Made by a program: the position numbers and the translations under genes. Below are positions 1 through 7,068 of a stretch of DNA of 62,150 nt, piece after piece. The notes below the pieces were generated by a model. It did not search any database. It had not been told where the DNA came from and was given only the letters and a program-made list of their open reading frames with translations. Each line of letters opens with the position of its first letter. Within the stretch, counting starts at the first letter, position 1. The stretch comes from Lachnospiraceae bacterium. Lineage in GTDB: Bacteria > Bacillota > Clostridia > Lachnospirales > Lachnospiraceae. The stretch lies in NCBI GenBank assembly GCA_017465475.1, contig JAFTWC010000002.1, positions 1 to 62,150 of the forward strand, given 5' to 3'.

Positions 1-275
1 ATTCCGTCGCTCAGTCGTGGGCGCGTTCGCATTTCGCAAACTTTTCCGTGCAGGCGGTGCTCCGCACCAACCCACACTTCGCGATTCCGTCGCTCAGTCG
101 TGGGCGCGTTCGCATTTCGCAAACTTTTCCGTGCAGGCGGTGCTCCGCACCAACCCACACTTCGCGACTCCGTCGCTCAGTCGTGGGCGCGTTCGCATGA
201 CTACGCAACTGCTTGTGAGCAAGCTCACGCAGTTTGCTCGTATGCTCACTTTGCCTGCACGGACATTGTCTGCAC
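1..275 (-). repeat. Modular GC-rich structured repeat, copy A (runs off window edge)
   Basis: An 83-base unit occurs twice exactly (1-83 and 84-166), followed by a third partial unit from 167. Read on the minus strand the array starts with CGTGCAGGC near 265 and is clearly the same family as the plus-strand repeat at 23557-23921. Shared blocks include ATGCGAACGCGCCCACGAC and the terminal GCCTGCACG. Each unit contains short hairpins (GCGAC/GTCGC, GGTGC/GCACC), and the first module has a longer one (CTGCGTGAGC/GCTCACAAGCAG). Open frames cross the array in several phases, but the hairpins, not a protein, explain the conservation. The left end lies outside the window, so copy number is unknown. 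Confidence 0.85.
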
Positions 276-309
276 GAAAAATGGGCTATCGCATATGCGA
301 CAGCCCATT
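276..309 (-). terminator. Rho-independent terminator after the SPFH gene
   Basis: On the minus strand AATGGGCTGTCGCAT pairs with ATGCGATAGCCCATT (one mismatch), followed by TTTTTC. It lies 13 bases past the stop of the SPFH gene. The stem sequence GGGCTGTCGCAT is nearly the same as that of the terminator at 34066-34104. Confidence 0.8.
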
Positions 310-322
310 GTCTTTCTTCCTA

Positions 323-1261
323 TTACTGTGCATCCTTGGCTCCGACTTCGGTCAGTGCCTTTACCATGCCGGCCATCCCCTGAATCTCGGACGGAATAAT
401 AATCTTGGTCGCCTTACCGTCTGCTGCCTTAGCAAAAGCCTCCAAGCTCTTTAACTGGATTACCTGAGTATTCGGTGCTGCCTCGTTTAAGAAACGGATA
501 CCGTCTGCATTTGCCTGCTGTACGCGAAGAATAGCTTCTGCCTGACCTTCTGCCTCACGAATCATAGCTTCCTTCTTCGCCTCTGCACGAAGGATTGCTG
601 CTGCCTTTTCTGCTTCTGCTTCAAGGATTGCGGATTCCTTCTTACCTTCTGCCACAAGGACAGTAGACTTCTTCTCACCTTCTGCGATAAGGATAGCCTC
701 ACGGCGTTCACGCTCTGCCTTCATCTGCTTCTCCATGGCATCCTGAATTGCTGCCGGCGGAATAATATTCTTTAACTCCACACGATTTACCTTAATACCC
801 CACGGGTCTGTTGCCACATCAAGAGATGCTCTCATCTTGGTATTGATGGTCTCACGGGAAGTAAGGGTTTCGTCAAGTTCCAAATCACCGATGATGTTAC
901 GAAGGGTGGTGGCAGTCAAATTCTCGATTGCCATAATCGGATTTTCCACACCGTATGCAAACAGCTTCGGATCCGTAATCTGATAGAACACGACGGTATC
1001 AATACGCATGGTAACGTTATCCTTGGTGATAACCGGCTGCGGTGCAAAATCCACAACCTGTTCCTTTAAAATCACACGTTTCGCAATACGATCAATTAAC
1101 GGTAGCTTTAAGTGAATACCAACAGACCACGTCGCCTGATACCCTCCAAGACGTTCCACAACGTAGGCCTGTGCCTGCGGTACGATTTTTACACAGGACG
1201 CAACAATAATTAAAAATACGACAAGCAATGCAATGATTGCAACAATGGTTTCAGAACCCAT
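323..1261 (-). CDS. SPFH/Band 7 (stomatin-like) membrane protein
   Basis: 312 residues, preceded by AAGGAGGA. One N-terminal membrane segment (about residues 5-25) is followed by an SPFH domain (about 27-200) and a long Ala/Glu/Lys-rich coiled coil (about 175-250) typical of stomatin, QmcA and paraslipin proteins. Such proteins form oligomeric scaffolds in the cytoplasmic membrane and organise proteases or membrane microdomains. It directly follows a small NfeD-like gene (36-base gap); the SPFH/NfeD pair is a widespread operon. The exact cellular role cannot be read from sequence. Confidence 0.9.
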   Translation of the reverse strand: MGSETIVAIIALLVVFLIIVASCVKIVPQAQAYVVERLGGYQATWSVGIHLKLPLIDRIAKRVILKEQVVDFAPQPVITKDNVTMRIDTVVFYQITDPKLFAYGVENPIMAIENLTATTLRNIIGDLELDETLTSRETINTKMRASLDVATDPWGIKVNRVELKNIIPPAAIQDAMEKQMKAERERREAILIAEGEKKSTVLVAEGKKESAILEAEAEKAAAILRAEAKKEAMIREAEGQAEAILRVQQANADGIRFLNEAAPNTQVIQLKSLEAFAKAADGKATKIIIPSEIQGMAGMVKALTEVGAKDAQ

Positions 1262-1296
1262 AAAATCCTCCTTTTTGCCTTTTAGGCACCCTCATT

Positions 1297-1728
1297 TTAT
1301 TCTGTTACTTTTTCTACTACTACTTTGACGCCGTCTACCGCACATACCTGTACGCGGGCACCGGCCTCAATCACTTCTTCCTTCTTACTCCGTGCAGTCC
1401 ACTCCAAACCGTTTAACAGCACCGTTCCGGTTCCGTTAAAGTTGTCAATGGATTCCGTCACTTTACACTGTTCCCCGATGAGACTGTCCACATTCGTCTT
1501 TGTACGTTTGTTGTTATAAAACTTTTTCGCAATAGGTCTTGTAACAAACAAAAGCAAAAACGAAACTGCCAAAAATACGATTAGCTGAATGACAATACTA
1601 TCCGTTGCCATGGCAACAAAAAATGTCACAAGCGCTCCCCCGGCAAACCAAATGGTGACCAAGCCTAAGGTGGCAATCTCCACCACAAGACAAAGAGCAA
1701 GAATAATCAACCATACAAACTCCGGCAT
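1297..1728 (-). CDS. NfeD-like membrane protein
   Basis: 143 residues from the chosen ATG at 1728. An ATG six codons upstream overlaps the AAGGAGGAG ribosome site that serves the internal start, so the shorter form is preferred. The N-terminal half holds three to four hydrophobic segments. The C-terminal part (about residues 85-143) is a small beta-rich OB-like NfeD domain with the motif GEQCKVTESI and a conserved GLEWTARS stretch. NfeD proteins are partners of SPFH proteins; the SPFH gene is immediately downstream. This is the short form without the N-terminal ClpP-like protease domain. Confidence 0.88.
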   Translation of the reverse strand: MPEFVWLIILALCLVVEIATLGLVTIWFAGGALVTFFVAMATDSIVIQLIVFLAVSFLLLFVTRPIAKKFYNNKRTKTNVDSLIGEQCKVTESIDNFNGTGTVLLNGLEWTARSKKEEVIEAGARVQVCAVDGVKVVVEKVTE

Positions 1729-1773
1729 AAGCTCCTCCTTTCCCATATCACAAGCATAAGCTTTCTACCGATT

Positions 1774-1802
1774 AGTATAGCGTATTTTTCCTGCTCTTGC
1801 AA
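1774..1802 (-). promoter_or_regulatory. Sigma-A promoter for the NfeD-SPFH operon
   Basis: Minus strand: TTGCAA (1797-1802), a 17-base spacer, TATACT (1774-1779), about 45 bases upstream of the NfeD start. Confidence 0.7.
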
Positions 1803-1831
1803 GTTATCTCTTATATTTTCTTCATTTTATC

Positions 1832-2521
1832 TTATAACTTCTCTATGCCCTGCTCCTTTGTACAGAAAATAATCTTCAGGTTTCCGTTTCTGCAACGAAT
1901 CTCATCCAGGAACTTTTTCTCATCCGCGTCAGCTCTCATCTGTACATCATAAGTCAGTTCGAACAAAGTGCCCATATTAGTGGTCTTCACTTTTTGAAGC
2001 TTTGCTCCCTTGGTATACTCTTTAAACAAATCATCAAAGGCACCGGAATAATTCATATCTTCCGGAATCAAAATGCGAAGCTGCTTTGTGGTATCCTTAA
2101 AACACACTGCCACCACTTTAAAGCACACAACCACAATAACACCCAGTACTGCCAGCACGGAAAACGCCAGCGTAATGTACCCCAACCCGCAAGCAAGACC
2201 GGCCGCCATTGCCATAAATACGAGAGAAATATCTTTAGACTCTCCCGGTACGCTGCGGAACTTAACAAGTGCAAACACACCTGCAATGGAAAACGCCCTG
2301 GCCACATTACTTCCTACCAACGTAATTACAAGTGCAACTACTGCCGGAAGAATCAGCATACTTACAATAAAGCTGAACGAGCGTCTGCTTTTTTCCGTAA
2401 TAAAAATATAAACTGCCGCAATAATCATTCCCACAACCACCGCTGCCAACATATAGGACAACGTATTCGATATACTGATTACTTCTGTTTGTTCTGTAAC
2501 CCCAAATAATTTTTCTAACAT
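1832..2521 (-). CDS. DUF4956 family membrane protein, partner of the VTC protein
   Basis: 229 residues. Three to four membrane helices in residues 18-140, with a conserved loop carrying ARAFSIAGVFALVKFRS, match the DUF4956 family; a soluble alpha/beta tail (about 145-229) follows. In many bacteria this family sits beside a VTC-domain gene, as here (78-base gap, same strand), so the two probably form one membrane-linked polyphosphate system. The biochemical role of DUF4956 is not known to me. The stretch after the stop (1800-1831) is AT-rich without a clear terminator. Confidence 0.8.
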   Translation of the reverse strand: MLEKLFGVTEQTEVISISNTLSYMLAAVVVGMIIAAVYIFITEKSRRSFSFIVSMLILPAVVALVITLVGSNVARAFSIAGVFALVKFRSVPGESKDISLVFMAMAAGLACGLGYITLAFSVLAVLGVIVVVCFKVVAVCFKDTTKQLRILIPEDMNYSGAFDDLFKEYTKGAKLQKVKTTNMGTLFELTYDVQMRADADEKKFLDEIRCRNGNLKIIFCTKEQGIEKL

Positions 2522-2599
2522 AATCTTTCCATCCTTATTTTCTTTTTGTTTTTCCTGCTTTTATTACATCCGGACCACTTATTCCGGTATCTTTTGCAT

Positions 2600-3376
2600 T
2601 TATGCGGTTTCTTCGCCTGACTCATTTGTCACCGCAGCTTCCGCAAGGCCTGCCTCTCTCCGTGCAGTCACATAATTGGTATATTCCGTCCCATATTTTG
2701 AAAAAGATGCCGGATAAATCTGAAATTCCGAAAGTATCTTTGTCATCCAGAGAGGCATGGCATTTTCTATCTTAACTTCCATTATCCACTCGTCTTCCGG
2801 CAACAGCTTCTCACCGTACACTCCGTAATGGAGCCCCAAGTCATACCGTCTGGTAGTAATATTCCGATCAAAGGTCACACGAAAATCCTTATTGTCCTTT
2901 CCGAACATTGCCACGCGATCATAAGACAAAAACAGTGCCGGACGCAGTTCCATATCCATCCGTTTTAAGAAATACTGCAATTCCCGTAGCACCTGGGCGT
3001 TCATATAAGACTGATGAACCGGTAACTCTCCGCTTTCCACAAAAGCATATGCCTCTGCCAGCTTTAACTTTGTACGCCGCTTGTTAACTAACCCTTTATA
3101 CTTTTTCTTAATTTCCAAAAAAACCTTATCCTCTGGTGTCACTACACCGTAACTCCGAAGACGTAACTTTTCTTTATAAACAGGCTTTTCCTGGGAACGT
3201 CTGATCAAGTCATTATGTACTGTATCATAATAGATGTTACAAATCGTATAAAACTCGCCGTCTCTGCTGTGAGCATCCGGCTCCATATACTCTAACAATC
3301 GTTCTCTGAGTTTTTTGTAACATTCATCTGTAATCCGATACTTTTTTTCATACCGGTTAAAGACCTCGATTGCCAT
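2600..3376 (-). CDS. VTC domain protein, probable polyphosphate polymerase
   Basis: 258 residues from the ATG at 3376, chosen because GGGAGG lies just upstream; a longer frame starts at 3397 without a ribosome site. The VTC domain fills the protein. The N-terminal motif RYEKKYRIT, the EIKKKYKGLVNKRR strand and several paired basic residues correspond to the positively charged tunnel in which yeast Vtc4 makes polyphosphate from ATP. It is soluble and is transcribed ahead of the DUF4956 membrane gene. Function is inferred from the family. No CotH kinase gene, another frequent neighbour, is present. Confidence 0.8.
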   Translation of the reverse strand: MAIEVFNRYEKKYRITDECYKKLRERLLEYMEPDAHSRDGEFYTICNIYYDTVHNDLIRRSQEKPVYKEKLRLRSYGVVTPEDKVFLEIKKKYKGLVNKRRTKLKLAEAYAFVESGELPVHQSYMNAQVLRELQYFLKRMDMELRPALFLSYDRVAMFGKDNKDFRVTFDRNITTRRYDLGLHYGVYGEKLLPEDEWIMEVKIENAMPLWMTKILSEFQIYPASFSKYGTEYTNYVTARREAGLAEAAVTNESGEETA

Positions 3377-3515
3377 GTCTGTCCTCCCTTCTTTCATACT
3401 CTATCATACTTTTCTTTTGTGTACAATCTGTGACAAAAGGAAGAACAAATTAGGGATACTTCCTTTTTTAAAATAATTTATTTTTGCTCTGCAAAAACAA
3501 AAAGCATCTTCATAG

Positions 3516-3578
3516 ACAAAAAGGCGGTCGACTGGTCCGACAAAGCTCTGTGCTTCTATCGACCGGCCTTACCGCCTT
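3516..3578 (-). terminator. Terminator downstream of pgi
   Basis: Minus strand AAGGCGGT pairs with ACCGCCTT and is followed by TTTTTG. A nested CGGTCGA/TCGACCG pairing in the loop is an alternative fold. It lies 66 bases after the pgi stop. Nothing else is seen in the 3377-3643 gap apart from AT-rich upstream sequence of the VTC gene. Confidence 0.65.
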
Positions 3579-3643
3579 CTTCATTTTAATTACTCTTTAA
3601 AACCATATTTCCCGTTAGACGTATTCAGTCCTTTCAAAACAAA

Positions 3644-4990
3644 TTACAGTCTCTTTAATAACTCTTCTCTTTCCTTTTCAAAGCCCGGCTTACCAAGAAG
3701 CGCAAACATGTTCTTCTTATAGCTTTCTACACCCGGCTGATCAAACGGATTTACACCGAGAAGGTAACCGCTGACACCACAAGCAAACTCGAAGAAGTAG
3801 AATAACTCACCAAGAGAATACTCGTCACGGTTTGCCACCTTAATCACAAGATTCGGTACTCCGCCGTCGGTGTGCGCAAGCTTGGTTCCCTTCATGGCAC
3901 TCTTATTGATGAAATCAATGCTCTTACCGGTCAGGTAATTCAGACCATCCAAATCCACCGGCTCTTCCTCAATGAGAAGCTCATGGGTCGGAGTCTCAAG
4001 CTCCATAACCGTCTCAAACATGGTGCGCTGACCATCCTGAATAAACTGTCCCATGGAGTGAAGATCTGTGGTAAGATCCACGGATGCCGGGAAAATACCC
4101 TTCTGATCCTTACCTTCACTCTCTCCGTAAAGCTGCTTCCACCACTCTGCCACATAATGGAAATTCGGCTCATAGTTTGCTAAAATCTCGATGCTCTTTC
4201 CCTTTCTTAAAAGCACATTTCTTACTGCTGCATACTGAAGAGACGGGTTTTCTGCATACGGCGCATTAAGACAAACCTGACGCATCGCCGCTGCACCTTC
4301 CATCAACGCATCAATATCCGCACCGCTGGCTGCAATCGGTAACAAACCAACTGCGGTCAGTACAGAGAAACGTCCTCCTACATCATCCGGAACAACAAAG
4401 CTCTCATAACCTTCCTCGGTTGCAAGCTTCTTTAACGCTCCTCTTGCCTTGTCGGTAGTAGCATAAATTCTCTTTGCAGCCTCTGCCTTTCCATACTTTT
4501 TCTCAAGAACCTTCTTAAAAATACGGAATGCAATCGCCGGCTCCGTAGTGGTACCGGACTTACTGATAATATTTACAGAGAAATCACGGTCTCCGATTAC
4601 TTCCAAAAGATGTGCCAAATAGGTACTGCTGATATTATTACCCGCAAAATAAATCTCCGGGGTCTTTCTGATTTCTTTGGACACGGAATTGTAGAAGCTG
4701 TGTCTTAAAAACTCAATGGCAGCGCGTGCTCCCAAATAGGAACCACCGATACCGATAACTACCAACACCTCGGAATCGGAACAAATCTTTTCTGCTGCTT
4801 TCTTAATCCGTGCAAATTCATCCTTATCATACTCCACCGGTAAATCAATCCATCCAAGGAAATCATTTCCTGCTCCGGACTTTTCAAGCAAACTCTTCTT
4901 TGCCGCCAATACCGGCTGCTCCATCATTTCTACTTCATTCCCGCGCACGAATACATTTGCCGCGGAGGCATCAAACGTAACTCTACTCAT
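3644..4990 (-). CDS. pgi: Glucose-6-phosphate isomerase
   Basis: 448 residues, the usual length of the short clostridial/bacillar form. It interconverts glucose 6-phosphate and fructose 6-phosphate in the cytoplasm (glycolysis and gluconeogenesis). Seen motifs: [22 protein letters not shown] (sugar phosphate loop), [13 protein letters not shown], and [10 protein letters not shown]. The ATG at 4990 is chosen because AAAGGA is 8 bases upstream; the ATG three codons earlier overlaps the ribosome site. The gene has its own promoter and terminator, so it is a single-gene unit. Confidence 0.97.
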   Translation of the reverse strand: MSRVTFDASAANVFVRGNEVEMMEQPVLAAKKSLLEKSGAGNDFLGWIDLPVEYDKDEFARIKKAAEKICSDSEVLVVIGIGGSYLGARAAIEFLRHSFYNSVSKEIRKTPEIYFAGNNISSTYLAHLLEVIGDRDFSVNIISKSGTTTEPAIAFRIFKKVLEKKYGKAEAAKRIYATTDKARGALKKLATEEGYESFVVPDDVGGRFSVLTAVGLLPIAASGADIDALMEGAAAMRQVCLNAPYAENPSLQYAAVRNVLLRKGKSIEILANYEPNFHYVAEWWKQLYGESEGKDQKGIFPASVDLTTDLHSMGQFIQDGQRTMFETVMELETPTHELLIEEEPVDLDGLNYLTGKSIDFINKSAMKGTKLAHTDGGVPNLVIKVANRDEYSLGELFYFFEFACGVSGYLLGVNPFDQPGVESYKKNMFALLGKPGFEKEREELLKRL

Positions 4991-5006
4991 CTGTAACATC
5001 CTTTCT

Positions 5007-5029
5007 CTTCGGTAAATGCATTACCGAAG
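5007..5029 (-). promoter_or_regulatory. Perfect hairpin in the pgi 5' leader
   Basis: CTTCGGTAA and TTACCGAAG flank a 5-base loop, directly upstream of the pgi ribosome site. There is no U-run, so it is not a terminator. It may be an operator or an RNA stem affecting translation or stability. Confidence 0.5.
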
Positions 5030-5060
5030 CAGCAATCACATTAATACTTTGATTACCATG

Positions 5061-5089
5061 ATTATACTATATTCTTTTCCAATTTTCAA
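5061..5089 (-). promoter_or_regulatory. Sigma-A promoter of pgi
   Basis: Minus strand: TTGAAA (5084-5089), a 17-base spacer, TATAAT (5061-5066). Confidence 0.7.
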
Positions 5090-5119
5090 TAATAGAAATC
5101 ATGTCCGTTCTTTCCTTGT

Positions 5120-6037
5120 TTATGCCAAATACTCGGCAATCACTTCACTTAAAAGCATCTCATAGGTCATCTCGATGTTTTCTGTTGTTGCAGCAGCTTC
5201 TTCTCTTACAGGTTCCTCTTCTTTCATAATTTCTCCCGGAATCTCCTTGTTCCTTTGTTGCGCAAGCTGTCTGGCTTCTAATTGTCTGCGTTCCCTAAGC
5301 AACTCTTCCGTCAGTCTTCGTTTCTCTTCCTGGGCTTTCCCGTTTTTTCTTCCTCTCACATGCTTACTGCTTACCTGTCTTTCTTTTACCCTTCTCACTT
5401 TTTGGGCCTTTTTACACGTTTTTTCTTCCGTCCGATGCAGCTTTTTATTTGCTTTCTCTTCCTTACGCTCTGCTTTTTTCTGACGTCTAATTTCTTTCGT
5501 CGAAGGTTCTTCTGACAGATCTAAACAAACCGCTCCGGATGCCCATCTGTTTTCTATGTAATCTCTTATAGAGAGTCGTACCCGTCTGCGCTTCTCTTTT
5601 AAGCCCATAATCAAATCCGCTGCTATCATTAAAAAAATAAGTACACCACTAAAAAAAAGAGGTTGAAAAACGGTCTTGTTTTCACACCCCGATAATACAC
5701 AGGAAAACGCCACTAAAACACCGCACAGCAAAACAAGAAGCAGGGATTGGTCCGCTAAAATCTCTAAAGCCCCCAGACGAATTCCCAGTACTCTTCTCTC
5801 TGCCAAACGACATTCCGTATAAATCATGGCACTCTTGATGCCCACTTCCTCGTTTTTCCTTTTTTCCAAATCAGTTCTTATAAAAGCAATCGTTTTATTC
5901 TTTGTTTCCGCAAAAGCTTTACAGGCCTGTCCTATCCCGGCATAATAAAAAAGTAAGCACCACTTGCACAATACTCCCACTCCGGCCACAGCTCCGATTA
6001 AAATAATCCCGTACCCTTGTTCCAAAAACGTTTTCAT
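5120..6037 (-). CDS. Unknown membrane protein with long charged tail
   Basis: 305 residues from the ATG at 6037 (AAAGGAG just upstream; the longer frame to 6094 lacks a ribosome site). One hydrophobic segment lies at about residues 9-35 and two more at about 95-150. After residue 170 the protein is a low-complexity, Lys/Arg/Glu/Gln-rich region, probably helical and cytoplasmic, ending in a more ordinary acidic segment. I do not recognise a family. It has its own promoter and no obvious functional partner. The tail could bind nucleic acid or another protein, but nothing in the sequence proves this. Confidence 0.7.
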   Translation of the reverse strand: MKTFLEQGYGIILIGAVAGVGVLCKWCLLFYYAGIGQACKAFAETKNKTIAFIRTDLEKRKNEEVGIKSAMIYTECRLAERRVLGIRLGALEILADQSLLLVLLCGVLVAFSCVLSGCENKTVFQPLFFSGVLIFLMIAADLIMGLKEKRRRVRLSIRDYIENRWASGAVCLDLSEEPSTKEIRRQKKAERKEEKANKKLHRTEEKTCKKAQKVRRVKERQVSSKHVRGRKNGKAQEEKRRLTEELLRERRQLEARQLAQQRNKEIPGEIMKEEEPVREEAAATTENIEMTYEMLLSEVIAEYLA

Positions 6038-6085
6038 ACATACTCCTTTCTTCGTTGCCTTCTTTTCTCCGGCTCCGCTGATAGC

Positions 6086-6136
6086 AGTATACAATATTTT
6101 ACATTTTTTGGAAATTGGTTTTTACAACATTTTACA
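6086..6136 (-). promoter_or_regulatory. Promoter with paired 14-base direct repeats
   Basis: TACAATATTTTACA (6090-6103) and TACAACATTTTACA (6123-6136) agree at 13 of 14 bases and are 33 bases apart, about three helical turns. On the minus strand a candidate promoter TTTCCA (6109-6114), 17 bases, TATACT (6086-6091) overlaps the first copy. The arrangement suggests binding of a dimeric regulator to direct repeats upstream of the unknown membrane protein gene. Confidence 0.4.
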
Positions 6137-6161
6137 AGAACCGGTTTCATAATTCGACATC

Positions 6162-6953
6162 TTATTTTCTATTTCGCCTTTTCCGGTAAGCCTCGTATAC
6201 AAATAATGAGGTAGCCACTGCCGCATTTAATGACTCACTCTTTCCTTCCATCGGTATTTTCACAAGGCAATTCGCTGCCTTCGCCGCATCCTCCGTCAAA
6301 CCGTTTGCCTCATTTCCGATTAAAATAACAGTCCTTCCGTTATACTCCGGTTCATCATAATACCTGGTACCGGAAAGATGTGCGGCATAAATACACGCTC
6401 CCTTTTGCTTTAATTCTTCCAAGGTCCCCAAAAAGTCCTCCGTATACATGTGAGGCACACGAAAAATAGCTCCCATAGTGGCACGTACCACCTTCGGATT
6501 ATACATATCCACGGAATTCCCGCTTAAAATCACGCCGGTAACTCCGGCCGCCTCCGCAGTACGAAGTATGGTTCCCAAGTTCCCCGGATCACGCAAATCC
6601 TCCAATGCGATCCATGTTGCCTCCTCCTTTTTTAACAATGCATCAAAATCATATCGGGGAATCTGTACTGTAGCCACTACTCCCTGAGGCTCCATGGTTT
6701 CAGCCATGGCTTTCATCACGTTTTCGGACACCACTTCGTAGGTCACATCCTCCAGGACCTCTTTTTGAGCCGGAACGCTTAAATACTCTTCCGTAACAAA
6801 CACCTCACGAATCGCCTCCGGTGCATCCCGAAGTACTTCTTGAAGCAACTTTCGTCCTTCTATTACAAACAATCCCTGATTTTTTCTTTCCTTCCCCTTT
6901 TTTTGCAATAGCGTTATATTTTTTACCCGCGGGTTTGCCGTACTGCTTATCAT
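6162..6953 (-). CDS. SpoU/TrmH family RNA 2'-O-ribose methyltransferase
   Basis: 263 residues, AGGAGG upstream. The N-terminal substrate-binding domain (about 1-100, starting with ISSTANPRVK) and the C-terminal SPOUT domain show the usual motifs: ALEDLRDPGNLGTILRTAEA (motif 1), LIGNEANGLT (motif 2) and KIPMEGKSESLNAAVA (motif 3), which form the knot that binds S-adenosylmethionine. It resembles the YsgA/RlmB group that methylates ribose in 23S rRNA or tRNA. The exact target nucleotide cannot be told. Confidence 0.92.
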   Translation of the reverse strand: MISSTANPRVKNITLLQKKGKERKNQGLFVIEGRKLLQEVLRDAPEAIREVFVTEEYLSVPAQKEVLEDVTYEVVSENVMKAMAETMEPQGVVATVQIPRYDFDALLKKEEATWIALEDLRDPGNLGTILRTAEAAGVTGVILSGNSVDMYNPKVVRATMGAIFRVPHMYTEDFLGTLEELKQKGACIYAAHLSGTRYYDEPEYNGRTVILIGNEANGLTEDAAKAANCLVKIPMEGKSESLNAAVATSLFVYEAYRKRRNRK

Positions 6954-7039
6954 ATCCCATTCCTCCTAATTCTCTTTTATTCGCATTTTTAGCATGTTCA
7001 ACAAATAGTCTGTCATGCTCACACTTCTACACGTAAGGA

Positions 7040-7062
7040 AGGGGCCCGCTCATGCCGGCCCC
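7040..7062. terminator. GC-rich hairpin after the LacI-GGDEF gene
   Basis: AGGGGCC pairs with GGCCCCT around a 10-base loop, just past the stop at 7069 (minus strand). The U-run is poor on the minus strand and better on the plus strand (TCATTTTT), so its terminator strength is uncertain. Confidence 0.5.
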
Positions 7063-7068
7063 TCATTT

